Below, in pieces: positions 15,601 to 25,600 of a stretch of DNA of 64,000 nucleotides. The position numbers and the translations under genes were made by a program. Each line of letters starts with the position of its first letter. The first letter of the stretch is position 1. Source of the DNA: Tenacibaculum sp. 190130A14a. Its GTDB lineage: Bacteria; Bacteroidota; Bacteroidia; Flavobacteriales; Flavobacteriaceae. The notes beneath the pieces were generated by a model, which searched no databases, had not been told where the DNA came from, and was given only the letters and a program-made list of their open reading frames with translations. The stretch lies in assembly GCF_964048965.1 (NCBI RefSeq), contig NZ_OZ040189.1, forward strand, positions 1,054,001-1,118,000, in the 5' to 3' direction.

Positions 15601-18336
15601 TTAAAAATTGTATTTTATTCCAAGATTCCAGTTGTAATCATAAAACTCTGCTTGTCTTGTTTGATTCTTACTTCCTTGATAAAAACGTAGTTCTTGATTA
15701 GTTAGATTTTTAGCTTCTGCGTAAATACGTAAGTTCTTAGTAATGTTATAAGCTGCGTTGATATCTAAAAATAATTGTTGATCATAGAATGCATCTGTAA
15801 ATGTATCTTTTCCATATTCGAAAATATAATCATCGGCAAAGTTCAAAGATGTTCTAATAGATAGTTTTGCTGTTTCGTAAGCTAAAGAACCATTAAACAT
15901 GTTTTTTACTGCTCCCGCTAGAGGTAATCCATTTTCTCTACCTACAATACCATCTGTTTTAGAATCGGTAAATGTATAGTTTCCATAGATGGTTAAATTT
16001 CTTAAGAATCCTGGTAAGAAGTTTAATTTGCGTTGTACAGAGATTTCAAAACCATATACTTCAGCTGTTCCTCCATTAAAAGGTCTTGTAACGTCGTATA
16101 TTTCTGTGTTGCCACCTATAGTAATAGATTCTCTGGAAATAGAATTATAAATAAATTGATCGATATCTTTATAGAAAACCCCTGCTGATATAATTCCCAC
16201 GTTACTAAAGTAATGTTCAAACATTACATCAAAATTCATCGATTCAGTTGGGTTTAAACTAGAGTTTCCATATTCGGCCTCTAAATCATCACTATTGATG
16301 TTTCTATAAGGAACTAAATCAAAATAGTTTGGTCTAGCAATAGTATTGGTCCAAGCGGCTCTAAGAAGTGTATTGTTATTAATTTTATACTTTGCATGTA
16401 AGTTAGGCAACCAGTTAATGTTAGAGTTGCTTCCAGAAGTAGTAGTAACTTCTTCTTCTTCAATTTTTAAATCAAATCCGTTATAATCAATAGTAGTTTT
16501 TTCAGCTCTAATCCCTGCAATGATAGAAAGATTTTCTCCTAATTTTTGATTTAACATTCCGTAAAAAGCGTAAATGTTTTCATCTGCATCGTAGTTTCCA
16601 GGAACGTATTCATCTAAAACAGCTTCTCCATTTATTAAGTTTAAACTTCCTAAAAATTCTCTTGAAGTAAATAAACCTGACTTATAATTATCTCCTGCTA
16701 AGTAACCATTAACAGTATAATCGGCTGTAGTTGTAAGGTTCATTGTAGGGAATTGGCTTTCCAAATCATATTCAAAGAAATTATTATCTCTTAATTTTTC
16801 TTTGTACTTGTGCTTGAATCCAAATTTTAAATTGTTCTTATAAGTACCTGTAGTATTTACTGGAATAATAAGATCTATTTTAGAACTCATTTTACGTTCT
16901 CGTGTAAAACGTTTTTCTTCTGTAACTTCATCATATACAAATTTATTGGGATCGTTGAAATCGTTGTTTGTAGGGATTAAAGTTGGGAACTTTGCTCTTG
17001 AAAAATCTTGTCGAACTTCAATGTCGTCATTTTCAAAACGTATATAACGTTCATTCGGACGTTCTTCTTGTGCTCTAGAAATTCCTGTTTTCCATATGAG
17101 TTTTACATTTCCAAAAAGTAAATGTTCTCCTCCAATAGATAGTTTATAAACACTTTGCTTTTCAAGTCGAGTGTTATCATTTGTACTATTATTAATTCCT
17201 CCTTTGGTTTGACGACGGACTTCAGCTTTAGATATTCCACTGGCATCAGGAGCATCAATCTTTCTAAAACGTACTCTATAACGGTTTTCAAAGTCTTTTC
17301 TTTGGTTGTACATAGATTTGAAAAAGAGTGTATTGTTTTCATCTAAGTTCAAATCAAGATTTGTGGCAATACTCATACGGTTTCTTTTAACATCATATCT
17401 TCGAATATCGTGTTCTCCTAGATAAGAGTTTCCGTTGTCGTTTTCCCATTCAAATTCTACATTGTCAGAACCGTATTCATTAGAGTTATAAGAAGCATTG
17501 ATTACATAGCCTAGCTTTTTGTTAAAAGCTCTATTAGTAACTAAACCTGAGAAATTATAGTTAGGAGTGTTTCTTACAGGATTTTGTCCGTAAGACCCTG
17601 TTAAAAAGGCTCTAAAAGTACTTGGAGCTGATCGAGTAATTAAGTTAACAGAACCACCAATAGCGTCTCCTTCCATATCTGGAGTTACCGCTTTGTTTAC
17701 CTCAATTGTTTGAATCATATCAGATGGAATTAAATCCATTTGTACACGTCGGTTATCTCCTTCAGCAGATGGAATTCTATCGCCATTTAAGGTAACTGAG
17801 TTTAACTGTGGTGCCAACCCACGAATAATAATATCTCTTGCTTCCCCTTGATCATTTTGCATAGAAATTCCAGGTACACGCTTTAAAGCATCTCCAATAT
17901 TTGCGTCTGGAAACTTTCCTACTTGGTCAGCTGAAATGATATTGGTAATATTGTTTTTGTTTTTCTGCTGGTTTAAAGCTTTTGCTTGTCCTTTACCAAT
18001 ACTTCCTTTGATAATAACTTCAGCAAGCTCATCTGTTTTAGGTAGTAAAGAGAAATTTTTGATAGTTGTTCCTGCGTTGAAAGAGATGCTTTCTTCAATG
18101 TCTTGATATCCAATAAAAGTAATGGTTATCTTATGGTTTCCTTTGGGTAAATCAATAAGTTCATAGTAACCATTAAAATCACTTGAAATCCCAATTTTAA
18201 GTGAAGGAACTAGTATAGTTGCTCCAGGTAATGGTAAATTGTTTTCATCTAGTATTCTTCCTTTTAAACTTGAATTGTCTTGTGCATACCCCCATATGCT
18301 TGTAAGACAAAAAACAAATAGTAGTAGTTTTTTCAT
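15601..18336 (-). CDS. TonB-dependent receptor, phytase-linked
   Basis: An outer-membrane active transporter of about 911 residues. The start chosen is ATG 18336 (MKKLLLFVFCLTSIWGYA-QD, signal peptide); an upstream ATG at 18372 lies at or before the probable transcription start. Order: signal peptide, carboxypeptidase-like regulatory domain (GRILDENNLPLPGATILV), plug domain (SADQVGKFPDANIGDALKRVPGIS, GDRIPSAEGDNRRVQMDLIP, DAIGGSVNLITR), then a 22-strand barrel ending WNLGIKYNF. The plug is of the TonB-Xanth-Caul type rather than SusC, and no SusD gene adjoins it. With the phytase gene directly behind it, the likely substrate is inositol phosphate, phytate or a metal chelate of it. Confidence 0.92.
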   Translation of the reverse strand: MKKLLLFVFCLTSIWGYAQDNSSLKGRILDENNLPLPGATILVPSLKIGISSDFNGYYELIDLPKGNHKITITFIGYQDIEESISFNAGTTIKNFSLLPKTDELAEVIIKGSIGKGQAKALNQQKNKNNITNIISADQVGKFPDANIGDALKRVPGISMQNDQGEARDIIIRGLAPQLNSVTLNGDRIPSAEGDNRRVQMDLIPSDMIQTIEVNKAVTPDMEGDAIGGSVNLITRSAPSTFRAFLTGSYGQNPVRNTPNYNFSGLVTNRAFNKKLGYVINASYNSNEYGSDNVEFEWENDNGNSYLGEHDIRRYDVKRNRMSIATNLDLNLDENNTLFFKSMYNQRKDFENRYRVRFRKIDAPDASGISKAEVRRQTKGGINNSTNDNTRLEKQSVYKLSIGGEHLLFGNVKLIWKTGISRAQEERPNERYIRFENDDIEVRQDFSRAKFPTLIPTNNDFNDPNKFVYDEVTEEKRFTRERKMSSKIDLIIPVNTTGTYKNNLKFGFKHKYKEKLRDNNFFEYDLESQFPTMNLTTTADYTVNGYLAGDNYKSGLFTSREFLGSLNLINGEAVLDEYVPGNYDADENIYAFYGMLNQKLGENLSIIAGIRAEKTTIDYNGFDLKIEEEEVTTTSGSNSNINWLPNLHAKYKINNNTLLRAAWTNTIARPNYFDLVPYRNINSDDLEAEYGNSSLNPTESMNFDVMFEHYFSNVGIISAGVFYKDIDQFIYNSISRESITIGGNTEIYDVTRPFNGGTAEVYGFEISVQRKLNFLPGFLRNLTIYGNYTFTDSKTDGIVGRENGLPLAGAVKNMFNGSLAYETAKLSIRTSLNFADDYIFEYGKDTFTDAFYDQQLFLDINAAYNITKNLRIYAEAKNLTNQELRFYQGSKNQTRQAEFYDYNWNLGIKYNF

Positions 18337-18369
18337 TGTGTTTGTTAATTGATATAGAATTATTCTGAA

Positions 18370-18377
18370 CAAAACTA
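18370..18377 (-). promoter_or_regulatory. -7 element for the receptor/phytase operon
   Basis: On the minus strand TAGTTTTG matches TAnnTTTG exactly and lies 34 bases before the ATG at 18336. A -33 TTTG at the right distance is not seen, so an activator may be needed. It supports the ATG at 18336 rather than 18372. Confidence 0.45.
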
Positions 18378-18422
18378 TTTAGGAAAAGTGGGAAGCATAT
18401 TTTGTTATTGTTAGTAAATATT

Positions 18423-18437
18423 TATGAAACTTTCATA
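18423..18437. promoter_or_regulatory. 15-bp perfect palindrome, candidate operator
   Basis: TATGAAA-C-TTTCATA, arms of 7 with one central base, between the divergent receptor/phytase operon and the TfoX-like gene. It is about 60 bases upstream of the inferred receptor start of transcription, a normal place for an activator site. It does not look like a proteobacterial Pho box. Function is inferred from position only. Confidence 0.4.
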
Positions 18438-18529
18438 GAAATATTAATTGGATGTTAATCTGTTTAATATTCTGTAATGTTTTATTTAATTTTAATTAAT
18501 CTAAAAGTTACTTTAAAAAAACATAGCAT

Positions 18530-18880
18530 ATGGCATACAATGAATTTTTATCAGATAGAATAGCGCAATATTTTAAAGAGCATCATGTGTCTTTTTATGA
18601 AAAGAAAATGTTTGGAGGTTTATGTTTTATGGTAGATGATAAAATGTGTGTAGGAGTAAATAAGGATGAGGTTATGGTAAGAATTAACCCTGAATTTTAT
18701 GAAGAAGTACTCACAAAGAAAGGTTGTAAAGAAATGAATTTTACAGGAAGACCTATGAAAGGTTTTGTGTTTTTGACCGAGGAAGCAACAGATTTAGATG
18801 AAGATTTGTTTGAATGGTTAGCGTTGGCTTTAGCTTATAATCCATTTGCAAAATCGAGTAAAAAGAAAGCCTCCAAATAA
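18530..18880 (+). CDS. TfoX/Sxy N-terminal domain protein
   Basis: A 116-residue protein matching the TfoX/Sxy N-terminal domain: MAYNEFLSDRIAQYF, KKMFGGLCFMVDDKMCVGV, MVRINPEFYEEVL and GRPMKGFVFL. In gamma-proteobacteria full-length TfoX promotes competence gene expression. Stand-alone N-domains like this one are common elsewhere and have no proven role. The C-terminus is lysine-rich. It is transcribed divergently from the receptor/phytase operon and followed by a short hairpin. Confidence 0.85.
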   Translation: MAYNEFLSDRIAQYFKEHHVSFYEKKMFGGLCFMVDDKMCVGVNKDEVMVRINPEFYEEVLTKKGCKEMNFTGRPMKGFVFLTEEATDLDEDLFEWLALALAYNPFAKSSKKKASK

Positions 18881-18892
18881 TGAAGGCTTTTA
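18866..18892 (+). terminator. short terminator after TfoX-like gene
   Basis: A 7-bp stem AAAGCCT/AGGCTTT (18866-18872 with 18884-18890) overlapping the stop codon, with a few T residues after it. It could also serve the convergent gene ending at 18916. Confidence 0.55.
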
Positions 18893-18915
18893 TATAAAAG
18901 TAAGAATATGTTATT

Positions 18916-19359
18916 TTAAAATTGATAACGAATTCCTAAACCAAAGTCTGATTGAAATCCATCGTAAAATCCGCTAAATCCGATTTCTGGGCGGTAATCT
19001 AAAGAAATTACAATTGGAATATCAAAGTTATACTCAATACCCACTACACCAGCACCAAATATTGCAGTACTGCTATTAGCTGAAGCAATTCCACCTCCAA
19101 ATCCAGCAAACCAATTGAACTGGTCTTCTAATTCCCAAACCCATTGGTATAATCCAGTTGCTTTAAAAGCATCTCCTTTTCTAATTCCAAGGTCAATTTC
19201 TAACCTATTACTATCACTAAGTTTTCTTTGGTAAGAAATTTCTCCTCCAAAACCGTTATTGTCTCCAAAGCGAACCCCAATCGCATTGTCAGAAATTTCC
19301 TGAGCACTCATTGTAAAAGCTGCTAGGAATAATCCGAAAGTTAAAAATAATTTTTTCAT
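18916..19359 (-). CDS. small outer-membrane beta-barrel protein
   Basis: A 147-residue protein with signal peptide (MKKLFLTFGLFLAAFTMSA-QE) and about eight amphipathic strands (IGVRFGDN, GGEISYQRKL, RLEIDLGIR, FNWFAGFGGGIA, VVGIEYNFDI, VISLDYRPEIGF) ending FGLGIRYQF, the C-terminal aromatic residue expected for barrel assembly. It resembles small eight-stranded barrels of the OmpA/OmpW size class; the function is unknown. The 167 bases upstream (19360-19526) contain no recognisable gene or clear promoter. Confidence 0.75.
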   Translation of the reverse strand: MKKLFLTFGLFLAAFTMSAQEISDNAIGVRFGDNNGFGGEISYQRKLSDSNRLEIDLGIRKGDAFKATGLYQWVWELEDQFNWFAGFGGGIASANSSTAIFGAGVVGIEYNFDIPIVISLDYRPEIGFSGFYDGFQSDFGLGIRYQF

Positions 19360-19526
19360 GTTCTTGATTTTTATGTTATGCTAATATATCAATTATTTAA
19401 CGGTTTAGGGAGAGGTTTAGTATGTGCCTAATTCCGTTGCCCCTGCGAATTTAGCCGTTTGTCATAATTCAGTTCTTCACTACTTGAAACCAAGTTAGTT
19501 TTGATCTAAAATTTAAATTTATAATT

Positions 19527-20837
19527 ATGACTAAAATCCTAAATGTATTCATCATCGTCTTATTTTCTTTAAGTTGTAAATCAACCTTAAAGAAGAAAGA
19601 AGCAATTATAACCACTGATATCACAAATTTTTGGACGGCTTATGATAAGATTAAAGCAACACAAGATTCTGTTTTGCAAGTGCAATATTTAAAGGAGTTA
19701 TTTTTAGATAAAGGAACAATAGGTCTAAAAGATATTATGAAGGCAAGGAGATATACTATAAATTCTTATTTAAAAGCGATTCATAAGTATCCGAAGTTTT
19801 GGGAAACTTTACGACCTAATACTTTAAAAATAGAAAGTTATAAAGAAGAAATAAATAGGGGAGTAGCTAGTTTTAAAGAAATATATCCCAAAGCAAAAGA
19901 AGCAAAGATATTTTTTACCATGGGAGCTTTTAAAACAGGAGGAACTACGATGGAAGATAAAGTTCTCATAGGAACTGAGATTGCTTTGGGAGATAAAACG
20001 ATAAATGTATCAGAGTTAAAAGAAGATTTTCCTCATTTACCTAAGTATTTTAGTACCAATATTCCAGAAGAAAGTATTGTATTTAGCAATGTACATGAAT
20101 ACGTACATACACAGCAAGACACTACAATAGCCAATTCATTGTTATCAAAGGTTATGATAGAAGGTGTGGCAGAGTTTGTCGCAGAAAAGGCTTTGAATAT
20201 TCCATCTCCAAATGAATGTACAATATATGGAAAACAGCATGACGCCAAGATTAAAGAGGCTTTTGTCAAAGAGATGTTTACGAAGTATGAGGTTCGATGG
20301 TTTTGGAGTAATACAAATAATCAGTTTAAAGTGGGAGATTTAGGATATTATATTGGATATGCAATTTGTAAAAGTTATTACGAGCAAGCAAAAGATAAGC
20401 AACAAGCTATTGAAGAAATGATTACGCTAGATTATCTAGATGAAAAAGCACTACATTCCTTTATTAATAAATCAAACTATTTTAAAGAGTCGATTGAGAA
20501 TTATTATGAAATGTCTGAAAAAATGAGACCTAGAGTAGTTGGTATCAGTGAGTTTGAAAACAATTCAATAAATGTAGATGCTAGTATTAAAACAATGACC
20601 ATAGAGTTTTCAAAGGAAATGGATACTGGTTTGATGAACTTAAGATTAGGGCCTCTAGGTGAAGAAAATTTACTACAAGTAACCAATAGTTTAGGATGGT
20701 CTGAAGACAAGAAAAAAGTTACTTTTGAAGTAGCATTACAGTCTAATTTACAGCAACAATTATTAATAACCGATATCTTTCGTTCTAAAGAAGGTTATTT
20801 ATTAGCGCCATATTTAGTTGACATCACCACAAAATAA
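19527..20837 (+). CDS. putative HExxH metallopeptidase lipoprotein
   Basis: A 436-residue predicted lipoprotein (MTKILNVFIIVLFSLSC). Residues 190-194 read HEYVH, a zinc-peptidase HExxH motif, followed by a helix with VAEFVAEKAL about 25 residues later that could give the third ligand, as in gluzincin and DUF2268-like proteins. The last 110 residues, from RPRVVGISEFENNSI, look like an Ig-like (Big_5-type) domain with TIEFSKEMD. It is not a family I can name with certainty. It lies 56 bases upstream of a LytS-type kinase on the same strand, so a functional link is possible but unproven. Confidence 0.6.
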   Translation: MTKILNVFIIVLFSLSCKSTLKKKEAIITTDITNFWTAYDKIKATQDSVLQVQYLKELFLDKGTIGLKDIMKARRYTINSYLKAIHKYPKFWETLRPNTLKIESYKEEINRGVASFKEIYPKAKEAKIFFTMGAFKTGGTTMEDKVLIGTEIALGDKTINVSELKEDFPHLPKYFSTNIPEESIVFSNVHEYVHTQQDTTIANSLLSKVMIEGVAEFVAEKALNIPSPNECTIYGKQHDAKIKEAFVKEMFTKYEVRWFWSNTNNQFKVGDLGYYIGYAICKSYYEQAKDKQQAIEEMITLDYLDEKALHSFINKSNYFKESIENYYEMSEKMRPRVVGISEFENNSINVDASIKTMTIEFSKEMDTGLMNLRLGPLGEENLLQVTNSLGWSEDKKKVTFEVALQSNLQQQLLITDIFRSKEGYLLAPYLVDITTK

Positions 20838-20893
20838 ATACATTTACTATTTGAATAACTTGCTAATTAAAACGTATTAAGAGAATTATCAAT

Positions 20894-21928
20894 ATGAACT
20901 ATTTTTTTTCAAAAAAAGCAATACCCAATTATAGTGTTTGGAGCATTACTTTACTGTCTTCTTATATAATGAAGTTGAGTGATTTAGGAAAAACAAAAGA
21001 ATTGGTTTATTACTTCATCTCTGAATGCTTTGTTTGGTTCTTGATAGGAGTGTTATTAACTGGACTTATTCAAATAGGTTTAGAAAAGTTAACAAAAGAC
21101 AAAAGTGTTATTACTAAAATTGCGTATCTGATTATTCTAATGTTGATGGTGTCAGTAGTGTTTAATTATGTTTTTTGGCCTCTTATTGATATATTACATA
21201 CATACTTTCTAAAGAAGTCTAGTTATCATGGTAAGTTTGCTACACGTATTTTCAATTGGTTGAATTGGATTATTTGGTTTGTCTCTTACACTGCTTTAAA
21301 TCTCTATACCGAAGTAGAAGAAGCAAAGTTAAAGAACATGACTTTGCAGACAACTTTAAAAGAATCTCAATTAAATATATTAAAAGGACAAATTAACCCT
21401 CATTTTATGTTCAATAGTTTAAATAACATAAGAGGATTAATGTTGGAAGATACTAACAAAGCAAGAGAAATGTTAACCTCTTTGTCGGAAACGCTGCGCT
21501 ATGCTCTTAGGCAGAATGCAATTACCTCTATAGCTTTAGAAGATGAATTAGAAATGGTTGAAAAATACCTAGATCTTTCTAAAATTCAATTTGAAGATAG
21601 ATTACAGTACGAAAAGCATATTGATACGTCATCATTATCCATTCAAATTCCTCCAATGCTGATTCAAATGTTGATAGAAAATGCCATTAAACATGGAATT
21701 TCCAACATAAAAGAAGGAGGAAAGGTTACATTATATACAGAAATACGTACTAATAAATTATGTATAAAAGTTACGAACCCTGGTAGATTAAGAAAAAAGT
21801 TTGATGGTACTCAAGTAGGTGTTGAAAACATTAAAAATAGATTGGAATTATTATACGGAAAAAAGGCTTATTTTGAATTAAAGGAAGTAGGAAAGAAAGT
21901 AGAAGCAATTATAGAAATTCAATTATGA
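20894..21928 (+). CDS. LytS-type sensor histidine kinase
   Basis: A 344-residue membrane histidine kinase. About four transmembrane segments lie in residues 15-140 (e.g. FVWFLIGVLLTGLIQIG, IAYLIILMLMVSVVFNYVF, WIIWFVSYTALNLY). The His_kinase (LytS) domain has the phospho-acceptor His170 in GQINPHFMFNSLNNIRG, then the LRYALRQ helix and an ATPase domain with PPMLIQMLIENAIKHGI (N box) and the G box VGVENIKNRL. There is no recognisable extracytoplasmic sensor domain. The stop overlaps the response-regulator start by 4 bases, a standard coupled pair. Confidence 0.92.
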   Translation: MNYFFSKKAIPNYSVWSITLLSSYIMKLSDLGKTKELVYYFISECFVWFLIGVLLTGLIQIGLEKLTKDKSVITKIAYLIILMLMVSVVFNYVFWPLIDILHTYFLKKSSYHGKFATRIFNWLNWIIWFVSYTALNLYTEVEEAKLKNMTLQTTLKESQLNILKGQINPHFMFNSLNNIRGLMLEDTNKAREMLTSLSETLRYALRQNAITSIALEDELEMVEKYLDLSKIQFEDRLQYEKHIDTSSLSIQIPPMLIQMLIENAIKHGISNIKEGGKVTLYTEIRTNKLCIKVTNPGRLRKKFDGTQVGVENIKNRLELLYGKKAYFELKEVGKKVEAIIEIQL

Positions 21929-22659
21929 TGAAAAAGTTAAAAGCGGTTATTGTAGAAGATTCTCGTTTGGCAAGAAACGAATTAAAAGAGTTGCTAAAAA
22001 CATATCAAGAAATAGAACTCATTGGTGAAGCAGAAAATGTTGATCAAGGGTACGAATTGATTACTTCAGAAAAACCTGATTTACTGTTTTTAGATATAAA
22101 TATGCCAGAGAAGGATGGATTCGAATTGTTAGAAATGTTAGAAGAGGTTCCAACTACCATTTTTACGACGGCTTTTGATGAATACGCCATCCAGTCTTTT
22201 GAATACAATGCATTCGATTATTTATTAAAGCCTATTAATTCAAAACGTTTTTCAAAAACAATTGAAAAGGTTAAAGAACAATACCTCAAAGTTACTCATA
22301 AAGAAAAAAGAGAAACGAATACATTAAGCCCAGAAAAACAAATCTTTATAAAAGAAGGAGAGCGGTGCTGGTTGGTAAAGATTGAAAACATTACCATGTT
22401 TGAAATAGTAGGAAATTATACACGTGTTTTTTTTGAAGGGAATAAACCTCTTATATACAAATCGCTCGCAAAGATTGAAGAAAAGTTACCCGAATCTTTG
22501 TTTTTTAGAGCGAATAGACAACAAATAATTAACATAAATCATGTAAAAAAAATAGTAGCTTGGTTTAACGGAAAATTGAAAATAGAATTGCAATCTGGAG
22601 AAGAAATTGAAATCTCCAGAAGGCAATCTTATATTTTTAAAGAACGTTTAAGTTTATAA
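21925..22659 (+). CDS. LytTR-type response regulator
   Basis: A 244-residue regulator: receiver domain at residues 5 to about 120 with acidic pair E11-D12, phospho-acceptor D57 in LLFLDINMPE, conserved Thr in TTAFDEYA and Lys in DYLLKPI. A LytTR DNA-binding domain fills the C-terminal 100 residues (GNYTRVFFEG, FFRANRQQIININHVKKI). It is activated by the adjacent kinase. LytTR regulators bind direct repeats upstream of target genes; targets cannot be assigned here, though the convergent alpha-2-macroglobulin gene and the upstream lipoprotein gene are candidates. Confidence 0.93.
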   Translation: MMKKLKAVIVEDSRLARNELKELLKTYQEIELIGEAENVDQGYELITSEKPDLLFLDINMPEKDGFELLEMLEEVPTTIFTTAFDEYAIQSFEYNAFDYLLKPINSKRFSKTIEKVKEQYLKVTHKEKRETNTLSPEKQIFIKEGERCWLVKIENITMFEIVGNYTRVFFEGNKPLIYKSLAKIEEKLPESLFFRANRQQIININHVKKIVAWFNGKLKIELQSGEEIEISRRQSYIFKERLSL

Positions 22660-22664
22660 ACATT

Positions 22665-25600
22665 TTATTTTACCTTAATTCTTGTTCCTTGACTATGACT
22701 GGTAAACTCTGGAGCATACATGTTTTGAATGGTAGTGATACCATTACTAAAATCACCAGCGTTATTCACTCTAACATCGTATTCAAATACATATACTCCT
22801 TTAGGTAAATAATCAAAAAAGAAGTTGGTCGCTGCATCTTTAGTACTTTGATAATATCCCAATCCGTCTTGCCATTTGTACTGAGATAGTGCATCAATAG
22901 GTTCTACCCCTGAAGCACGTAAATCTTTCATATGAATAAACTCCATATCTCGATCAGTACGCAGTTCGATTCTTATCGTGATTAAATCTCCAACTTTTAA
23001 TGAAGTGTCGTTTGTAATGGCTAGTAACTTCTTGCCCGTATCTGAATTTATTTTTTTAAAGAGTTCTTTCTTTAGCTTTAGAGGAGTTTCAACAGAAGTT
23101 ATTTTATCTAAATCTTCAAAATATTGCCAGTAAATACCTCCCCACGCAATGCCATTATTTTTCTTTGTTAAGGTAATTTCTCCCATTTCAGGTTGAATTT
23201 CATTACCACTCCAAGAAGTTTTGAAATAACCAGTCCCTGCCTCAACTTTTACATCCTTAATTTTTAATGGGTTAATAGGAGTATTCCCTAAGGAAATGTC
23301 TACCATATCGGTTACAGAAATCCAATCTGAACCTTTTAATAATAAGGCATATATAGCTTCGGTAGTTGCTTTAGTAGTTTTCCATTGACTTACTTGCTTG
23401 TTCTTAAGTAACCAAACTTTTAAGTTATCAATCGTCTCTGAATCATTTTCAATTTCAGAAAAAGCTTCTATTAATAAGGCTTGCGTTTCTATAGGAGCTT
23501 GATACCAAAACCAACTAGATTTATTACTTTTCCAATACATTCCTAACTCCTCTGAAGTAATACTTGTTTCTTTTAAAGATTTTAGAATTTTACTCGAAAC
23601 TTTTTGACGGTTATTTCTAAATTGAATCAATGCTATTTGTGCTTTACCATACAAACCAAAATCTTTCCAAAATTCTTCAGCTTGATTTCTATAATATGCA
23701 ATAGCCGTTTTTGTGTCATTTTTAATAGTAACGTCTTTAAAGAAGCTACGCATGTACAAATATTGAATATGGAAATTACCAATGTGTTTTTGCTTTAAAT
23801 ATTTCTCTGCGCTAGTAGTTCCATTTTTTCTTCTAATTTTATCAGCTTCTTCTTGTAATTTTTTATAGCGATCATTCATTTGCGTATCTAAAAACTGAAT
23901 TGCTTTTTTTAGCATTTTCTTGGTTTTAGAAGTATAGTTTTGAGTACCTAAATGTTGTAAATGCCCAAAACCTGTAGCAATATGATTGGTGATATATACA
24001 TTCGCATAATTGCTTCCTTTAAACCAAGGGAAACCACCATTGGTCATTTGATAATCATACAGTTTATGTAATGTTTTTTCTTGCATGTTTTTCATATGAT
24101 TTAAATCAAATAACAATGCAATACGCTTTTTTTGTTCTGTTTCAGATTGTGCATCTCTCAACCACGGAGTTTCTTGAATAATCAATGATTTTAATTCTTC
24201 ATTTTTCTCCAAATTGCTTAACAAAGCATCAGAAGATTTCCATGCGTTAAAAACTTCCTGAATTCTAGGGTTTGAATTTGCAATATGACTAGCAATAGTA
24301 TTGGCATAATAACGAGCAAAGGTTTGCTCTGAACATTCATATGGGTATTCCATTAAATAAGGTAGTGCTTGTATAGCATACCATGCCGGGTTAGAAGTTA
24401 CTTCTAAAGTAAGCTTATGGTTTTTTATACTGGTTGAAGTATTGTTTTTTAATTTATTAAGATGAAAAGTTTTTGATTGATTGCTACGAACCCAAATAGG
24501 CAACGTTTCAGTAACCAACATCCTATTTGATAAAACAGGTAAAACATTTTGTTCACCATCAGAAAAATTACCTGCTTTAGCTACTATTTGGTATTGAATA
24601 GCTTGTAGGGTGTCAGGAATATTCAAATTCCAAGAAACGTTTGTGTTTCCTCTTGAATCAACAATAAAACTTTGTTGACTTTGTGTGTTTTCTATGTTAA
24701 GATTTATAGGTTTTCCAGTAATAGCGTCGGTTAAAATTAATTGAGCAAGTCCTTGTAGTTTTTTATCAGACAGATTGCTAATTTTTGAACTGATACTAAT
24801 TTGATCTCCTTCTCTTAAAAAACGAGGTGTATTAGGAGTAACCATTAATTCTTTTTGAGTTACGACCTCAAAGGTTTTAACTGCAGCGTGTAGTTCTTTT
24901 GTATGTGCTAATAATTGCACTTTCCACTTCGTTAAAGCCTCTGGGGCGGTGAAGTTAAAAGAGATGTTTCCTTTGCTGTCAGTAGTTAAATGCGGGTAGA
25001 AAAAAGCAGTTTCTTGTAAGTTTTTTCTAATTTGAATACCTTTTAGAGGAGCTCCTTTTTGATTTTCTTTCTTTTTGTCAAGAGTACTATCATAGGCGAA
25101 AATAGACTCTTCGTTTTCAACTGCCGTATCATCTTCACTTGCTGAAGCAATTTTTTTCATCATAGCAGGTGCTGCTGCTCTTCCTCTAATTCGTATATTC
25201 TTATTAGAAGTGCCATAGCCGGTAATAACTACTTCTTCCAAAAGATTACCTTCTTCCATTTCTACGAATAAATAGTTGGAATCACCTACAACTCTTTCTT
25301 GACTTTCCATTCCAGTAAAAGAAAATACGAGTACATCTCCTTTTTTAACCTTGATATTGAATTTTCCATCAAAATCTGTAGTTACTCCATAATTAGTGCC
25401 TTTGATAAGTACATTGACACCTGGTAGTGGACCACTTTTATCAGAAACAATTCCAGATATGGCATCATCAAAATCAGTACGCTGTGTAGCAAGGTTTCTT
25501 AAATATTCTTTGTTAATCCAGCTCAAGTTGTTAAAACTAAATCCGAACCAATTAAAATGATCATAAGCTTGTTGTGGAAATCTACGTTTAAATTGAGTAT

